Shown: one piece after another, positions 34,139 through 43,111 of the stretch
How the letters are laid out: the number at the start of each line of letters is the position of its first letter
Position numbering within the stretch: the stretch's first letter is position 1
Assembly: GCF_019740335.1 (NCBI RefSeq)
Contig: NZ_JAHXZS010000001.1
Coordinates: 620,001 to 684,000, forward strand
Origin: Alteraquisediminimonas sediminicola
Lineage (GTDB): Bacteria > Pseudomonadota > Alphaproteobacteria > Sphingomonadales > Sphingomonadaceae
Direction of reading: 5' to 3'
Length of the DNA: 64,000 nucleotides
Notes under the pieces: model-generated
The model's database searches: none
Told to the model about the DNA's origin: nothing
The model's input: only the letters and a program-made list of their open reading frames with translations
Program-made: the position numbers and the translations under genes

Positions 34139-35790
34139 CGGATCAAATACGGCATATCGCGCCGTATCACCTGACCTGCAGTCGCGCCCGATGCCCCGGC
34201 AGTCGCTTCTTCAATGACCTCGACATAAATGTCGCCAGCCTGTGTACGCCCCGTTCGATTGACCGATGGCTCGGTCAGGAATACATCGATCCAGGTTTCG
34301 ACCGGGACGTTGGTTGAACTGCCGTTGACGCTATTGGCAAGGCAATTGACGACCGCGACCGACAAACGCCTGCGATCAACCACACTGCCGCCCGGCACTG
34401 TGCCTGTGCCATATCCCTTGATATCGCTGCATACAGAGGCATTATACGCACGTAATTCATTTGCACCATTACCGACGCCGGTGCCGCGACCAGACGTACT
34501 GAGGATCGCTCGCCCACCTACTGTTTCCCCACGATGGAGAATTTCCCAAACATACACATCATAACGGGTGGGATTGGATGGCAAGGGATTAAGAGCCGTA
34601 TTGGTATTGGTCTGCCATGCGCTGGCAGTCGCCCAACCATAATTCGTCTTAAAATAAGCGTCTCGATCCCATATCCCACTACCAACAGCAGTCGTACATG
34701 CACCGGCAGCGCCAGAATCAATCGCATGACAAATGTCGCGCGGATAGCCCATTGCCTTTGGCGCATTCATCCCCTGAGCTGCGAGCGTCTGGTTCGTCGT
34801 TGGCCAATATACATCTGCGCTGGTGGTACCCACCTCTTTCCAGCCATTATTGCCAAGGGTGCAACTGGCGGCATTATTGCCCTGCGCGCGCACCAGATCC
34901 TTGGTCGAATTGATCGATGCAGGACAATTGCCGCCCGAGGGGCAACCTGCGCCAGCGCCATTATCGTAAATATCAAAACGGGTGTTGAGCGCATCCGTCA
35001 CGGTAACGGTCACCCCCGGCTTGGTATCAACGCCAGTTTCAGGCAAACATTGCCCCGGCGGCGTGTCCCAACCAAGCGCCTCGCGAATACCCGGTGCGCC
35101 ACTGCTGCCGCCATTGGTGTTGAGATAGCCGTAATTCCCCGGCGCCCATCCACCACCCCCAGTTGACACCAGCTTGAGGCCCTTGCCGACCAGCGCGCCC
35201 ACATTGAAACTGGTATTGCCCCCGGTTTCTTGCGGGTTGCAGATCATGACCGGCGGCACCTTGCAAATCGCTGCGCCAAGTCCGGCGACGGCCTCCGCCG
35301 ACATGTTACCGGAATCCATCAGTGCCATCACCGGCGTCAACGCATAAACGGCCTTGCGGGAGGCAACCGTCACCCATGCAACCTTGGTGTCCGCATCACC
35401 GGCAGCCACAGTACAGGCCGCAGTCGTGTCGACGACCGCATCGTTGAACGCGCTACAAAAAGTGACAGATTGAATCGTAACCGCGAACGCATTGCCGTCA
35501 TTGGCGAATACTGCGAGATTTTGGACCAATTGGCTGGCGGCATTGGTCGCCCGCGCCTGTGCGCCAAGTTCGGCAGTGGCGGTATCGGCCACAATCCCGT
35601 CAAGCTGGCTGGCCGCGGCCAATGCCGCCTGATCCGCCGCATTCTGGAGTTCGGTATCCAGCGCCGCCATTCGGGCATAATCGAACGCCAGACCGCCCGC
35701 CGCGATCAAGCCGAACAGGGCAAGCGCGACCGTCGGCGCAACTGCAGCCCTCTCGTCCTGCCAGCCCCGCTTGATCCAGCCCCGTAACAT
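34135..35790 (-). CDS. tadG: TadG-like pilus protein
   Basis: 551 residues. A short basic N-terminus leads into a hydrophobic helix (APTVALALFGLIAAGGLAFD) and the TadG motif DTELQNAADQAALAAASQLDG. A long exported region contains several cysteines and Gly/Asn-rich stretches. TadG proteins are anchored in the inner membrane and may sit at the pilus tip or stabilise the machine. It lies 17 bp after the small lipoprotein. Confidence 0.87.
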   Translation of the reverse strand: MLRGWIKRGWQDERAAVAPTVALALFGLIAAGGLAFDYARMAALDTELQNAADQAALAAASQLDGIVADTATAELGAQARATNAASQLVQNLAVFANDGNAFAVTIQSVTFCSAFNDAVVDTTAACTVAAGDADTKVAWVTVASRKAVYALTPVMALMDSGNMSAEAVAGLGAAICKVPPVMICNPQETGGNTSFNVGALVGKGLKLVSTGGGGWAPGNYGYLNTNGGSSGAPGIREALGWDTPPGQCLPETGVDTKPGVTVTVTDALNTRFDIYDNGAGAGCPSGGNCPASINSTKDLVRAQGNNAASCTLGNNGWKEVGTTSADVYWPTTNQTLAAQGMNAPKAMGYPRDICHAIDSGAAGACTTAVGSGIWDRDAYFKTNYGWATASAWQTNTNTALNPLPSNPTRYDVYVWEILHRGETVGGRAILSTSGRGTGVGNGANELRAYNASVCSDIKGYGTGTVPGGSVVDRRRLSVAVVNCLANSVNGSSTNVPVETWIDVFLTEPSVNRTGRTQAGDIYVEVIEEATAGASGATAGQVIRRDMPYLIR

Positions 35791-35807
35791 GAACGAAAAA
35801 CTCCCGA

Positions 35808-36062
35808 TTATTTGGAACTCACTGCTTCTGTCGTCTTGACGGAAACAGTCTGCTTGACCGCACCCTTTTTGTAACGCTCGACGGCCTTGCCGATGACTTC
35901 GCCATCGCCACCTTCCATCGGCGTACCTTGATATTGCGGGTCCGGATCGATGACCTGCATCGCCACATTGTGTCGCACGGCACCGCCAAATGTCGTGTCA
36001 TTCGCGGTGCAGGCCGCAAGCGGCACCAGCATGAGCGCAACGGCCAGATTTCTGATGTTCAT
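35808..36062 (-). CDS. Small Tad-locus lipoprotein
   Basis: 84 residues. Signal and lipobox (LVPLAAC, Cys19), then a short mature part ending in a Lys/Val-rich segment. AGGAG lies eight bases before the ATG. It occupies the cpaC-to-tadG slot where other alphaproteobacteria carry CpaD (a larger outer-membrane lipoprotein). It is too short to be CpaD and I see no homology; it could be a reduced partner of the secretin. Confidence 0.72.
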   Translation of the reverse strand: MNIRNLAVALMLVPLAACTANDTTFGGAVRHNVAMQVIDPDPQYQGTPMEGGDGEVIGKAVERYKKGAVKQTVSVKTTEAVSSK

Positions 36063-36072
36063 TGCCTGACTC

Positions 36073-37548
36073 CTAGAATTCATGGCCGACCGGGCCGTCC
36101 AGCCCCGTCTTCGGATTGCCCTGCCCAGCAGGTGCCGGAACCGGTGCTGGTGCGACCGCGCCAGATTTCGACATACGCTGTTCCGGCGGCGGTGCATTGG
36201 GATCAAGCGGATTGATGCCCACCGCCGTATCTGTCCGACCCAACAGGAAAAGGTCGAGCTCATGCGGATTGCCCACTCGGTCGGTCGGCAGTTGGACGTC
36301 TTCTGGCTTCATCGGTCGCACCAGACGTGGCGTCACGATGATGACCAGTTCGGTTTCGCTCTTCTGGAACCCGGTCGAACGGAACAATGAACCAAGGATC
36401 GGAATTGACCCAAGGATCGGCATCTGGCGCATGGTATCGTTGAAATCATTGCGCAACAGGCCCGCAATCACAAAGGACTGGCCATCGCGCAATTCGACCG
36501 TTGTCTTGGCACGGCGAGTCTGAAGACCCGGCACGTTCAAGCCATTAACAGTGACAGAGGCGGATGGATCGATCGAGCTGACTTCCGGTTCGACCACCAT
36601 GTTGATGATGCCATCGTCCAGCACGGTCGGGGTAAAGCCAAGGCCAACGCCAAACGGCTTGAATTCAACCGTGATGGAGCCGCCACCGCTACCACCATTA
36701 CTATTATCCTGCGATACAGGCACCGGGAATTCGCCACCTGCAAGGAAGGATGCGGTTTCACCCGACAAGGCGATCAATGTCGGCTCTGCCAGCGTCTTGA
36801 CCAGACCCTTGCGCTCCAACGCATCCAGCGTCGAAAACAGCTTCAAACTGCCGATTGAATAGGCCACTGACCCCGCACCAAAGGCGCTGTTCAACGTGGA
36901 AGACAGATCGACGCCATCGCCAATCACACCCGACACTTTATTGCCTTCAAAGCTGTGATTGAGGCCGATTTGCTTGCCGACGGTGCGGTTCACTTCCGAA
37001 AAGCGGACCTCCAGCATCACCTGTTGCGAGGCGCCGATCGACAGCATGTTGACGACCTTGTCACCGGCATAGGTGCCGGCGATCTGGCGGGCGCGGTCGA
37101 TGGCAGGGCCGCTCGATACGACGCCCGACAGTACGACGGACTCGTTCGACATCCGCACCGCGATCTTCTCATTCGGCATCAGATCGGACAATTGGCGACG
37201 CAGCGACACGACATCCGGGCCGACCGTCACATCCACGACCGAGGTCAGTGTGCTGCCCTGATACAGCATCAAGGTCGTCGTCCCGGCCTTTTTACCAAGG
37301 ACATAAAGCGACTTGTTGCTCATCGGCATGATGTCGGCAATGTCGGGATTGCCAATCATCGCCTTGGTGAATGGGGTGTCGGCGCGCAGCACCTGACTTT
37401 TGTTGACCGGCACATCAAGCTGGCCGGAATGCAGCGCCCCGGCGTCGCCGCCAATGGCCTGCACGCCAGATGCCATGATCGGCGACAGCGGCAACGCGGT
37501 GGCAGCCATCAAGAGCGCCACGCGGGCGAAGGACTTAGAACCCTGCAT
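36073..37548 (-). CDS. cpaC: Tad secretin CpaC/RcpA
   Basis: 491 residues: signal peptide, N-terminal pilus domain (VNKSQVLRADTPFTKAMIGN), BON-like region, and the C-terminal secretin domain with VPVSQDNSNGGSGGGSITVEF and VELRDGQSFVIAGLL. It forms the outer-membrane pore. A cysteine-free proline-rich tail ends the protein. ATG 37548 is chosen because GAGG lies nine bases upstream; ATG 37563 is the other choice. It overlaps cpaB by 14 bp. Confidence 0.93.
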   Translation of the reverse strand: MQGSKSFARVALLMAATALPLSPIMASGVQAIGGDAGALHSGQLDVPVNKSQVLRADTPFTKAMIGNPDIADIMPMSNKSLYVLGKKAGTTTLMLYQGSTLTSVVDVTVGPDVVSLRRQLSDLMPNEKIAVRMSNESVVLSGVVSSGPAIDRARQIAGTYAGDKVVNMLSIGASQQVMLEVRFSEVNRTVGKQIGLNHSFEGNKVSGVIGDGVDLSSTLNSAFGAGSVAYSIGSLKLFSTLDALERKGLVKTLAEPTLIALSGETASFLAGGEFPVPVSQDNSNGGSGGGSITVEFKPFGVGLGFTPTVLDDGIINMVVEPEVSSIDPSASVTVNGLNVPGLQTRRAKTTVELRDGQSFVIAGLLRNDFNDTMRQMPILGSIPILGSLFRSTGFQKSETELVIIVTPRLVRPMKPEDVQLPTDRVGNPHELDLFLLGRTDTAVGINPLDPNAPPPEQRMSKSGAVAPAPVPAPAGQGNPKTGLDGPVGHEF

Positions 37549-38470
37549 GACGACGAACCTCATAGCTGGTGTTGGTCGTGCCGCGCACAACCTGAACGGT
37601 GACTTGGTTGGACGGCTTGCGACGCACGGCCTTTGCCGGACGCCATGCCGGGCTGGCGGACGTCGTAGTCATGCTGGGCGCGCTTGGCACAAAGGCTGGC
37701 CCTGCATTGCGGAAACCGCCGCCATAGGCCCCATCGCGCAGGTCTTCGACACTGACCGTTGTCACGATGTTCGGCGTATCTTTCTTCGCTTCGCCCGATT
37801 TGCGCAGGACGAGGCTCAACGCCCCGGCCCGCTCACCCAGCGCGAGCTTCTGCGCATCGACCTGGCTCACTTCCAGCGTAGCCGTTCGGGAGACAACCGG
37901 CTTTTGGGTGTTTTCGCTGGCGTTCTGATCCATCGCGAGAACACGCACCTGCTGCAACAACACATCGGTGACTTCGCCCGAAGACCCATCGGTCGACGGC
38001 ATCGTCCGCGTAATCAGCACATCGACGATTTCACCCGGCACAACGAACCCGGCCACGGCGGAAGCTTCGCTCACCCGCACGGACACAGCGCGCATGTCAG
38101 GATGCAGCAATGCCGACAATGATGCCCGACCATTTTCGCCGGAGACGCGGGAAGCGAGGATCACCTCGTTCACCGCAATCGGGCGGATCGCCACGCGTGG
38201 CTTGTTCATCGGCAACAATTCGGCCATCGAACCGAACGCGCCTTGGGGCAGATTGGCCGCCGGCATATCGACGATCTGGACCATTTCAGGGGTGATTTCC
38301 GTCCCATAGTCCATTTCGACCCGCGCCACGGCCACTTTGGCCATGGTCGGCGCAGCAACCTGCTGCTGTTTCTGCTCGACGCCGCCCAGCCAGATATTGG
38401 CCAGGTAAACGGCAACAAGCCCCAGCACGATGGCAAGGGCTATCACGATCAATGATCGTTGCTGTGGCAT
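37535..38470 (-). CDS. cpaB: Tad pilus assembly protein CpaB/RcpC
   Basis: 311 residues with an N-terminal membrane helix (SLIVIALAIVLGLVAVYLAN), an SAF domain (AKVAVARVEMDYGTEITPEM), and the RcpC beta-clip region (AVSVRVSEASAVAGFVVPGE). It is thought to stabilise the secretin in the periplasm. First gene of the assembly operon, 136 bp after the second pilin gene and its hairpin. Confidence 0.92.
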   Translation of the reverse strand: MPQQRSLIVIALAIVLGLVAVYLANIWLGGVEQKQQQVAAPTMAKVAVARVEMDYGTEITPEMVQIVDMPAANLPQGAFGSMAELLPMNKPRVAIRPIAVNEVILASRVSGENGRASLSALLHPDMRAVSVRVSEASAVAGFVVPGEIVDVLITRTMPSTDGSSGEVTDVLLQQVRVLAMDQNASENTQKPVVSRTATLEVSQVDAQKLALGERAGALSLVLRKSGEAKKDTPNIVTTVSVEDLRDGAYGGGFRNAGPAFVPSAPSMTTTSASPAWRPAKAVRRKPSNQVTVQVVRGTTNTSYEVRRHAGF

Positions 38471-38558
38471 GGTGACGCTTTCCCCCGAAATGCGTGAAGG
38501 CCGAAGCCGACATCGAATAGCTATAGAAGTTTATAGCCACCCCAAAATACTACTAAAT

Positions 38559-38599
38559 AATCAAAAGGGTGTTACATCGTTAAACTGCATGCAACACCC
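38559..38599 (-). terminator. Hairpin after pilin copy nearest cpaB
   Basis: On the minus strand GGGTGTT pairs with AACACCC around a 19-base loop and is followed by TTTTGATTA. It lies between this pilin's stop and cpaB. Probably a partial terminator or 3' stability hairpin. Confidence 0.6.
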
Positions 38600-38606
38600 C
38601 AACAGA

Positions 38607-38804
38607 TTACTGACAGGCAGCATTTCTACCAGCGGAATCAGCAGAAATACAATTCGATGACTTATTCATCGCATTAGCGATAGAGCCACCTAGAACAACT
38701 GCCGCCAGCGCAATGCCGGTGCCGACAATCGCGAGGATCAGCGCATATTCAGCTGCCGATGCGCCGCTTTGATCGTTCCACATATTCTTGAGAAAATTTT
38801 TCAT
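38607..38804 (-). CDS. flp: Flp-type major pilin, copy 2
   Basis: 65 residues. The Flp prepilin motif GASAAEYALILAIVG gives cleavage after Gly with Glu5-Tyr6. A C-terminal pair of cysteines (SSNCIS and NAACQ) could form a disulfide. GGAG nine bases before ATG 38804 fixes the start. It differs from copy 1 mainly near the C-terminus (ISADSAGRN against ISATTATRN) and at one Ala/Gly. It would be polymerised into the pilus after CpaA cleavage. Confidence 0.95.
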   Translation of the reverse strand: MKNFLKNMWNDQSGASAAEYALILAIVGTGIALAAVVLGGSIANAMNKSSNCISADSAGRNAACQ

Positions 38805-38830
38805 CTTACTCTTCTCCACATACAGCTAGT

Positions 38831-38872
38831 TAATCAAAAGGGTGCCGCAGCATTAAATAACATGCAGCACCC
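38831..38872 (-). terminator. Hairpin after pilin copy 1
   Basis: On the minus strand GGGTGC pairs with GCACCC (with an additional interrupted stem) and is followed by TTTTGATTA. It closely resembles the hairpin after copy 2, so the duplicated unit included it. Confidence 0.6.
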
Positions 38873-38878
38873 CCAAGA

Positions 38879-39076
38879 TTATTGGCAAGCAGCGTTTCTT
38901 GTTGCTGTAGTAGCAGAAATACAATTCGATGACTTATTCATCGCATTACCGATAGAGCCACCAAGAACAACCGCCGCCAGCGCAATGCCGGTGCCGACAA
39001 TCGCGAGGATCAGCGCATATTCAGCTGCCGATGCGCCGCTTTGATCATTCCACATATTTTTGAGAAAAGACTTCAT
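38879..39076 (-). CDS. flp: Flp-type major pilin, copy 1
   Basis: 65 residues, the same motif (GASAAEYALILAIVG) and C-terminal cysteines as copy 2. GGGAG seven bases before ATG 39076 fixes the start. It is the promoter-proximal member of the pair and the first gene of the leftward Tad transcript. Confidence 0.95.
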   Translation of the reverse strand: MKSFLKNMWNDQSGASAAEYALILAIVGTGIALAAVVLGGSIGNAMNKSSNCISATTATRNAACQ

Positions 39077-39651
39077 CATCACACTCCCTGTTTCGTCCCC
39101 ACCCGAAAAAATCCGAGTAATAAAAAGCAGTTGAGATGTGCCAGGGCCATCGACCTTGCGCGACCCGGTTGCCCCCTATTTTGAGATGGGAGCTTGCCGG
39201 CCAAAGACGGAAAACACATCATTGCTTGCCACGAAAAAGCGCCGAAATGGCTCAAGTGTCAATAAATAAATTTTTAATTGCTTGTTTTCAATAATTTAAT
39301 ATTTGTCGAAAATAGTATTTTACATTTTTTGTAGTTAATTCAACGATTTCAATCTGCGACCGCGCCCTTGCTTTCAACTGGATTGATTCGGACCTTCAAC
39401 CCGATATTAACTATCGCCGTCGCGGATGTTCATACATCAAAAATTGACACGAATTGTCAGGGCCAAACAATATCGCCTCCCCATAGCCAGCATGATTTTA
39501 CAGTACCAAGAAATCGAACACGCCGCCAAAGAAGCCATTCCCCAGCTGCAGATTTCATGTTTATAGGTCTGATTTAAAGATTTACGCCTTAGAGGCATTT
39601 TTTAAGACCGCCCGGCGTATCGCAGATGGCAATGACGCAGGCTCGGGGGAA
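39077..39651. other. AT-rich intergenic region before the Tad locus
   Basis: 575 bases between the divergent pilin genes and the membrane glycosyltransferase-like gene. The centre (39260-39340) is strongly AT-rich and is the likely pilin promoter region. No specific promoter box or gene could be assigned with confidence; open frames here lack ribosome sites and domains. Confidence 0.5.
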
Positions 39652-41235
39652 ATGGATCATTTGATGCCGGTTTCAATTCAACACGCACCCGAACAGGCGA
39701 TGGCGGACAACATTGTCGCCCAACCTCAGCCTAAAACCCTGTCTTCGACCAATGGGCTGATATTGACGTTTCTCTCCGCGCTGATCGCGGCGACGGTATT
39801 CATGTTCCACCCCAATGTCCTGCAAGATGGCGATACGGGCTGGCATCTCGCTGCCGGGCGCTACATCATTGAACATCTGCAAATCCCCAGTACCGACCCC
39901 TTTTCCTACACCTTTCATGGTCGTCCATGGGTGGCCCATGAATGGTTGGCCGAAGTCGTGATGCATGGCATTTTTGCGACATTGGGCTGGCCGGGGCTGA
40001 TGCTTGTCTTCGGTCTTTTTTTTGGGCTGGTGATCGCCATCATCTCGCTCTACGCACAGCGTTGGCTGACGCCGGTAACCGCCACCAGCATCGCCGCCTT
40101 ATGCTTTTTCGGCTTATTGCCCGCCACCTTGGTCCGGCCGCATGTGCTCGTCTGGGTGTTTCTCGCCTGTTGGGTCGTGGCGATGCTGCGCGCGCGGGAG
40201 CGGAACACGGCACCAAGCTTGTGGTTGGCAATGATGATGCTGGCATGGGCCAATCTGCATGGCAGCTATGCTATCGGCCTGTTCCTGTCGGCAGTCTTTG
40301 CGCTGGATGCGCTGGTATCGACCCCAAGGCCATCGCCAAGGTCGGCCTATATCGAGATCATCAAGCAATGGGCGCTGTTCGGCCTTGTCTGCCTGTTGGC
40401 GGCCATCGCGACCCCCTCGGGGGTAGAAGGGCTGATGTTCCCCTTGACCGTATCGACGATGAAGACATTGTCGATGATCTCCGAATGGCATAGCACCAAT
40501 TTTACCAGCATCAGCTATTTCAGCTTCGCGTTGTATCTCGGGTTGTTTGCCTGTTTATTCCGCAACGTGCGGATACCGGTTGTCCGTTTATTGCTGATCA
40601 TTTTCCTGCTGCATATGGCACTGACCCATGTGCGCCATCAGGCGGTTTTCCTGATTGTCACCAGCCTGATCCTGATCGAACCATTGGGCCGCGCCTATCT
40701 CCGCGAGGGCGAGCTGCCCCGGCCCGATATTCTCTCGACCGTCGCGCGGCATTGGCATCACTATCGCTGGTTATTGGCCGCGTTGGCATTGGCGCCCACG
40801 GGCCTGATCTTTGCTAGGCTCCTGACCCCGATGCAACGCCCGGACAGCGACGGCTCCCCTTCCAAGGCGATTTCCAAGCTCCCCGCCGCCTTGCGGACAC
40901 AGCCCGGATTCAATGAATATGGCAAGGGCGGGGCATTGATCTACGCGGGCATCCCTGTGTTCATCGACGGGCGCGCCGATATGTATGGCGACAAGTTCAT
41001 GCAAGAATATTTCGATATCACCAGTGCCGACGACCTTCGCAAATGGCGGGTCGCGGACAAGAAATGGCATTTCCGTTGGAGCCTCCTGCCGCCGGAACAC
41101 AAGCTCACCAAATATATGGATCGCGAACCCGGCTGGAAGCGTTTTTACGCGGATAAATGGGCCGTCATCCACATACGGCAGGAGCCGATCAAGGCGTCAG
41201 CCAAGGCCGATCAGATCCGCACCCGGTTACGATAG
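39652..41235 (+). CDS. Multi-pass membrane protein resembling GT-C glycosyltransferases
   Basis: 527 residues with about ten membrane helices and a C-terminal soluble domain. The first external loop carries DGDTGWHLAAGRYI, resembling the acidic motif of GT-C (ArnT/RgtA-like) enzymes, and the soluble part has FIDGRADMYGDKF. GT-C enzymes use lipid-linked sugars on the outer face of the inner membrane. The assignment is by fold and motif only. The 3' end overlaps the convergent gene by 25 bp. Confidence 0.65.
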   Translation: MDHLMPVSIQHAPEQAMADNIVAQPQPKTLSSTNGLILTFLSALIAATVFMFHPNVLQDGDTGWHLAAGRYIIEHLQIPSTDPFSYTFHGRPWVAHEWLAEVVMHGIFATLGWPGLMLVFGLFFGLVIAIISLYAQRWLTPVTATSIAALCFFGLLPATLVRPHVLVWVFLACWVVAMLRARERNTAPSLWLAMMMLAWANLHGSYAIGLFLSAVFALDALVSTPRPSPRSAYIEIIKQWALFGLVCLLAAIATPSGVEGLMFPLTVSTMKTLSMISEWHSTNFTSISYFSFALYLGLFACLFRNVRIPVVRLLLIIFLLHMALTHVRHQAVFLIVTSLILIEPLGRAYLREGELPRPDILSTVARHWHHYRWLLAALALAPTGLIFARLLTPMQRPDSDGSPSKAISKLPAALRTQPGFNEYGKGGALIYAGIPVFIDGRADMYGDKFMQEYFDITSADDLRKWRVADKKWHFRWSLLPPEHKLTKYMDREPGWKRFYADKWAVIHIRQEPIKASAKADQIRTRLR

Positions 41236-41981
41236 GTCAGGTTCACCCGGTCCGACATGATGAGATAGGGCAGCCACAAGGCAATGCCGATCCCTGCCTT
41301 TTGGATATTGCCCTCCAGCATCAGGCTGAGTGCGGCATTGATCGACCCCGGCATCTGCTGACCAGATACGAGCTGACCGATTGCCAGCTGCGTCAAGAGG
41401 TCAACACCCCATACGATGCCGAGGAAGCGCGGAAACCAGGGGACAAGCCGCAACGCCATCACAAAGGCAACGGCATAAAGGCTGGAGGTCATGACGATAT
41501 CCGCCGTCATCGCATAAACGGCCATGCGCAAGGAGTCGGAAGCGGCGGTATCAAGCGCCGGCATGGCGACAAGAAATTCAAACGTCCGCACCGGGACATT
41601 GAGCAAAATGCCGAGCAGCAACAGCGCCATCAGCCCTGCCGCGCCGAATTGCGGCAGGCGGCGCACCTTGACGCAATCAAGTTGCGCCCAGCGGCCATAG
41701 CGCGACAACCGGATTTCCGGCTGCGTGTATAGCGCCCCAGAAGGAAAGAGACGGAGCGCCAGCAGCATCGCCACCACCGGGCCACCCACGACAAGCACAT
41801 AAGGCAAGGCCACCGTCCAATGCGCGTCATTGACAGGCGCATCCGGCAGGCCGATCCGCATGACGCATGCCATGCTGGCAACCACTACCCAGACGAGCAG
41901 GATCACAGGCATCTCGGCATCAAGTGAACGCACGACCGCAACGCTGCGGCGGGTCAGACTCGATGTGAACCGGTCAATCAT
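41211..41981 (-). CDS. Multi-pass membrane protein, C-terminus resembling DUF2569
   Basis: 256 residues with about six membrane helices. The last segment, ALWLPYLIMSDRVNLTYRN, resembles the DUF2569 end. Start 41981 is chosen because AAGGA lies nine bases upstream; ATG 41990 directly abuts that site. Function unknown. Convergent with the GT-C-like gene. Confidence 0.65.
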   Translation of the reverse strand: MIDRFTSSLTRRSVAVVRSLDAEMPVILLVWVVVASMACVMRIGLPDAPVNDAHWTVALPYVLVVGGPVVAMLLALRLFPSGALYTQPEIRLSRYGRWAQLDCVKVRRLPQFGAAGLMALLLLGILLNVPVRTFEFLVAMPALDTAASDSLRMAVYAMTADIVMTSSLYAVAFVMALRLVPWFPRFLGIVWGVDLLTQLAIGQLVSGQQMPGSINAALSLMLEGNIQKAGIGIALWLPYLIMSDRVNLTYRNRVRI

Positions 41982-42125
41982 GGCGGCCATTCCTTCACTC
42001 TGCAAATATACAGAGCATCAAAATACCCGTTAATAAGTTAATTATTTATTCAATTTCAGGCGAATTCATCCATAATCGATGAAAATCCCCAATATTCAGC
42101 ACGAGCAGCGAATAAAGTCGCCCGC

Positions 42126-42911
42126 TCAATCCACCTCCCCGTTGAACAGCAACACCGTATCCGGACGCGCGAGTGACAATAAGGTCATCCCCGCCGCTAT
42201 CGCGCGATCGACCGCAAGGCTGGTGGCAGTAGAGATGGTGACAAGATGCGCCCCGCCCGCCAGCGCCGCCTTTTCCACCAGTTCATAGCTGCACCGCGAC
42301 GACAGCAGGAAAAACCCGCTGGCGGCGGACAAGCCCTGCCCCGCCATCGCGCCAATCAGCTTATCGAACGCATTGTGGCGGCCCACATCCTCCCGCGCCA
42401 ACAGGATTTCCCCATCCGGCGCGCAAAAGGCCGCGGCATGCACCCCACCCGTTGCCTGATTGAGCGGTTGATGCGTCCCAAGATCGCCCAAGGCGCGAAA
42501 CACCGCCGCGCGTTCCAGCCGAAATCGAGGCGCAAGGCGCGGCACATCGCGCACCGCCTGTTCAAGATTTTCCAGCCCGCACAGGCCGCAGCCGCTGTCC
42601 GACACCCGCACCCGGATGCGTTCGCGCACCGGGGCAAAGCAATGTTCCGCAATCTGAATCCGCAGCAACCAGCCCTGCGCCAGTTCCACCGCCTCGACCT
42701 CGGTCACATCTTCCGCCGTCGTCACGACCCGTTCGGACAATGAAAAACCGAGCGCGAAATCATGCAAATCGACCGGCGTCGCCATCATCACCGCATAGCC
42801 AAGACCATTATATTCAATCGCCACCGGCACCTCGACCGGGATAGCGCGGCTGGCCGCCTCCACTCCCGCCAACGTCACGCGCCGAACGGGCGCAATCCGG
42901 CTCGCCGTCAT
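42126..42911 (-). CDS. fdhD: Formate dehydrogenase sulfurtransferase FdhD (FdsC)
   Basis: 261 residues. FdhD transfers sulfur to the molybdenum cofactor of formate dehydrogenase. The cysteine loop SGCGLCGLENL and the segment LLAREDVGRHNAFDKLIG are characteristic. In Fds operons the homologue is called FdsC. It overlaps fdsD by four bases and closes the formate dehydrogenase operon. Confidence 0.95.
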   Translation of the reverse strand: MTASRIAPVRRVTLAGVEAASRAIPVEVPVAIEYNGLGYAVMMATPVDLHDFALGFSLSERVVTTAEDVTEVEAVELAQGWLLRIQIAEHCFAPVRERIRVRVSDSGCGLCGLENLEQAVRDVPRLAPRFRLERAAVFRALGDLGTHQPLNQATGGVHAAAFCAPDGEILLAREDVGRHNAFDKLIGAMAGQGLSAASGFFLLSSRCSYELVEKAALAGGAHLVTISTATSLAVDRAIAAGMTLLSLARPDTVLLFNGEVD

Positions 42912-43111
42912 GCCGCTGGCCTAATCAACGCCACCGCCGCCTTGGCCGTCGGGATGAGGCCCCCAACCTCCTCCGCGCAGATCATCGCTCGCATCCGCGG
43001 GTCCCAAAACAGGCGAATATGTGCCGCCACCGCCGCCGCCGGGTCCGGTTCATGTGTGAGATTTTGGGCGATCTGGTTCGCCATCATCACCAATTTTTCC
43101 AAATGGGTCAT
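42908..43111 (-). CDS. fdsD: Formate dehydrogenase delta subunit FdsD
   Basis: 67 residues matching the FdsD family: MTHLEKLVMMANQIAQNLTH, then HIRLFWDPRMRAMICAEEVG. Needed for assembly of the soluble NAD-dependent enzyme in studied species. Four-base overlaps with fdsA and fdhD. Confidence 0.93.
   Translation of the reverse strand: MTHLEKLVMMANQIAQNLTHEPDPAAAVAAHIRLFWDPRMRAMICAEEVGGLIPTAKAAVALIRPAA

Noticed and set aside
39120-39150. Sigma-54-like TGGCAC...TGC sequence upstream of the pilins
   Set aside because: Spacing between GG and GC is 12, not the required 10.
39368-39577. Short plus-strand frame in the AT-rich region before the Tad locus
   Set aside because: No ribosome site, no domain, codon use unlike neighbours.
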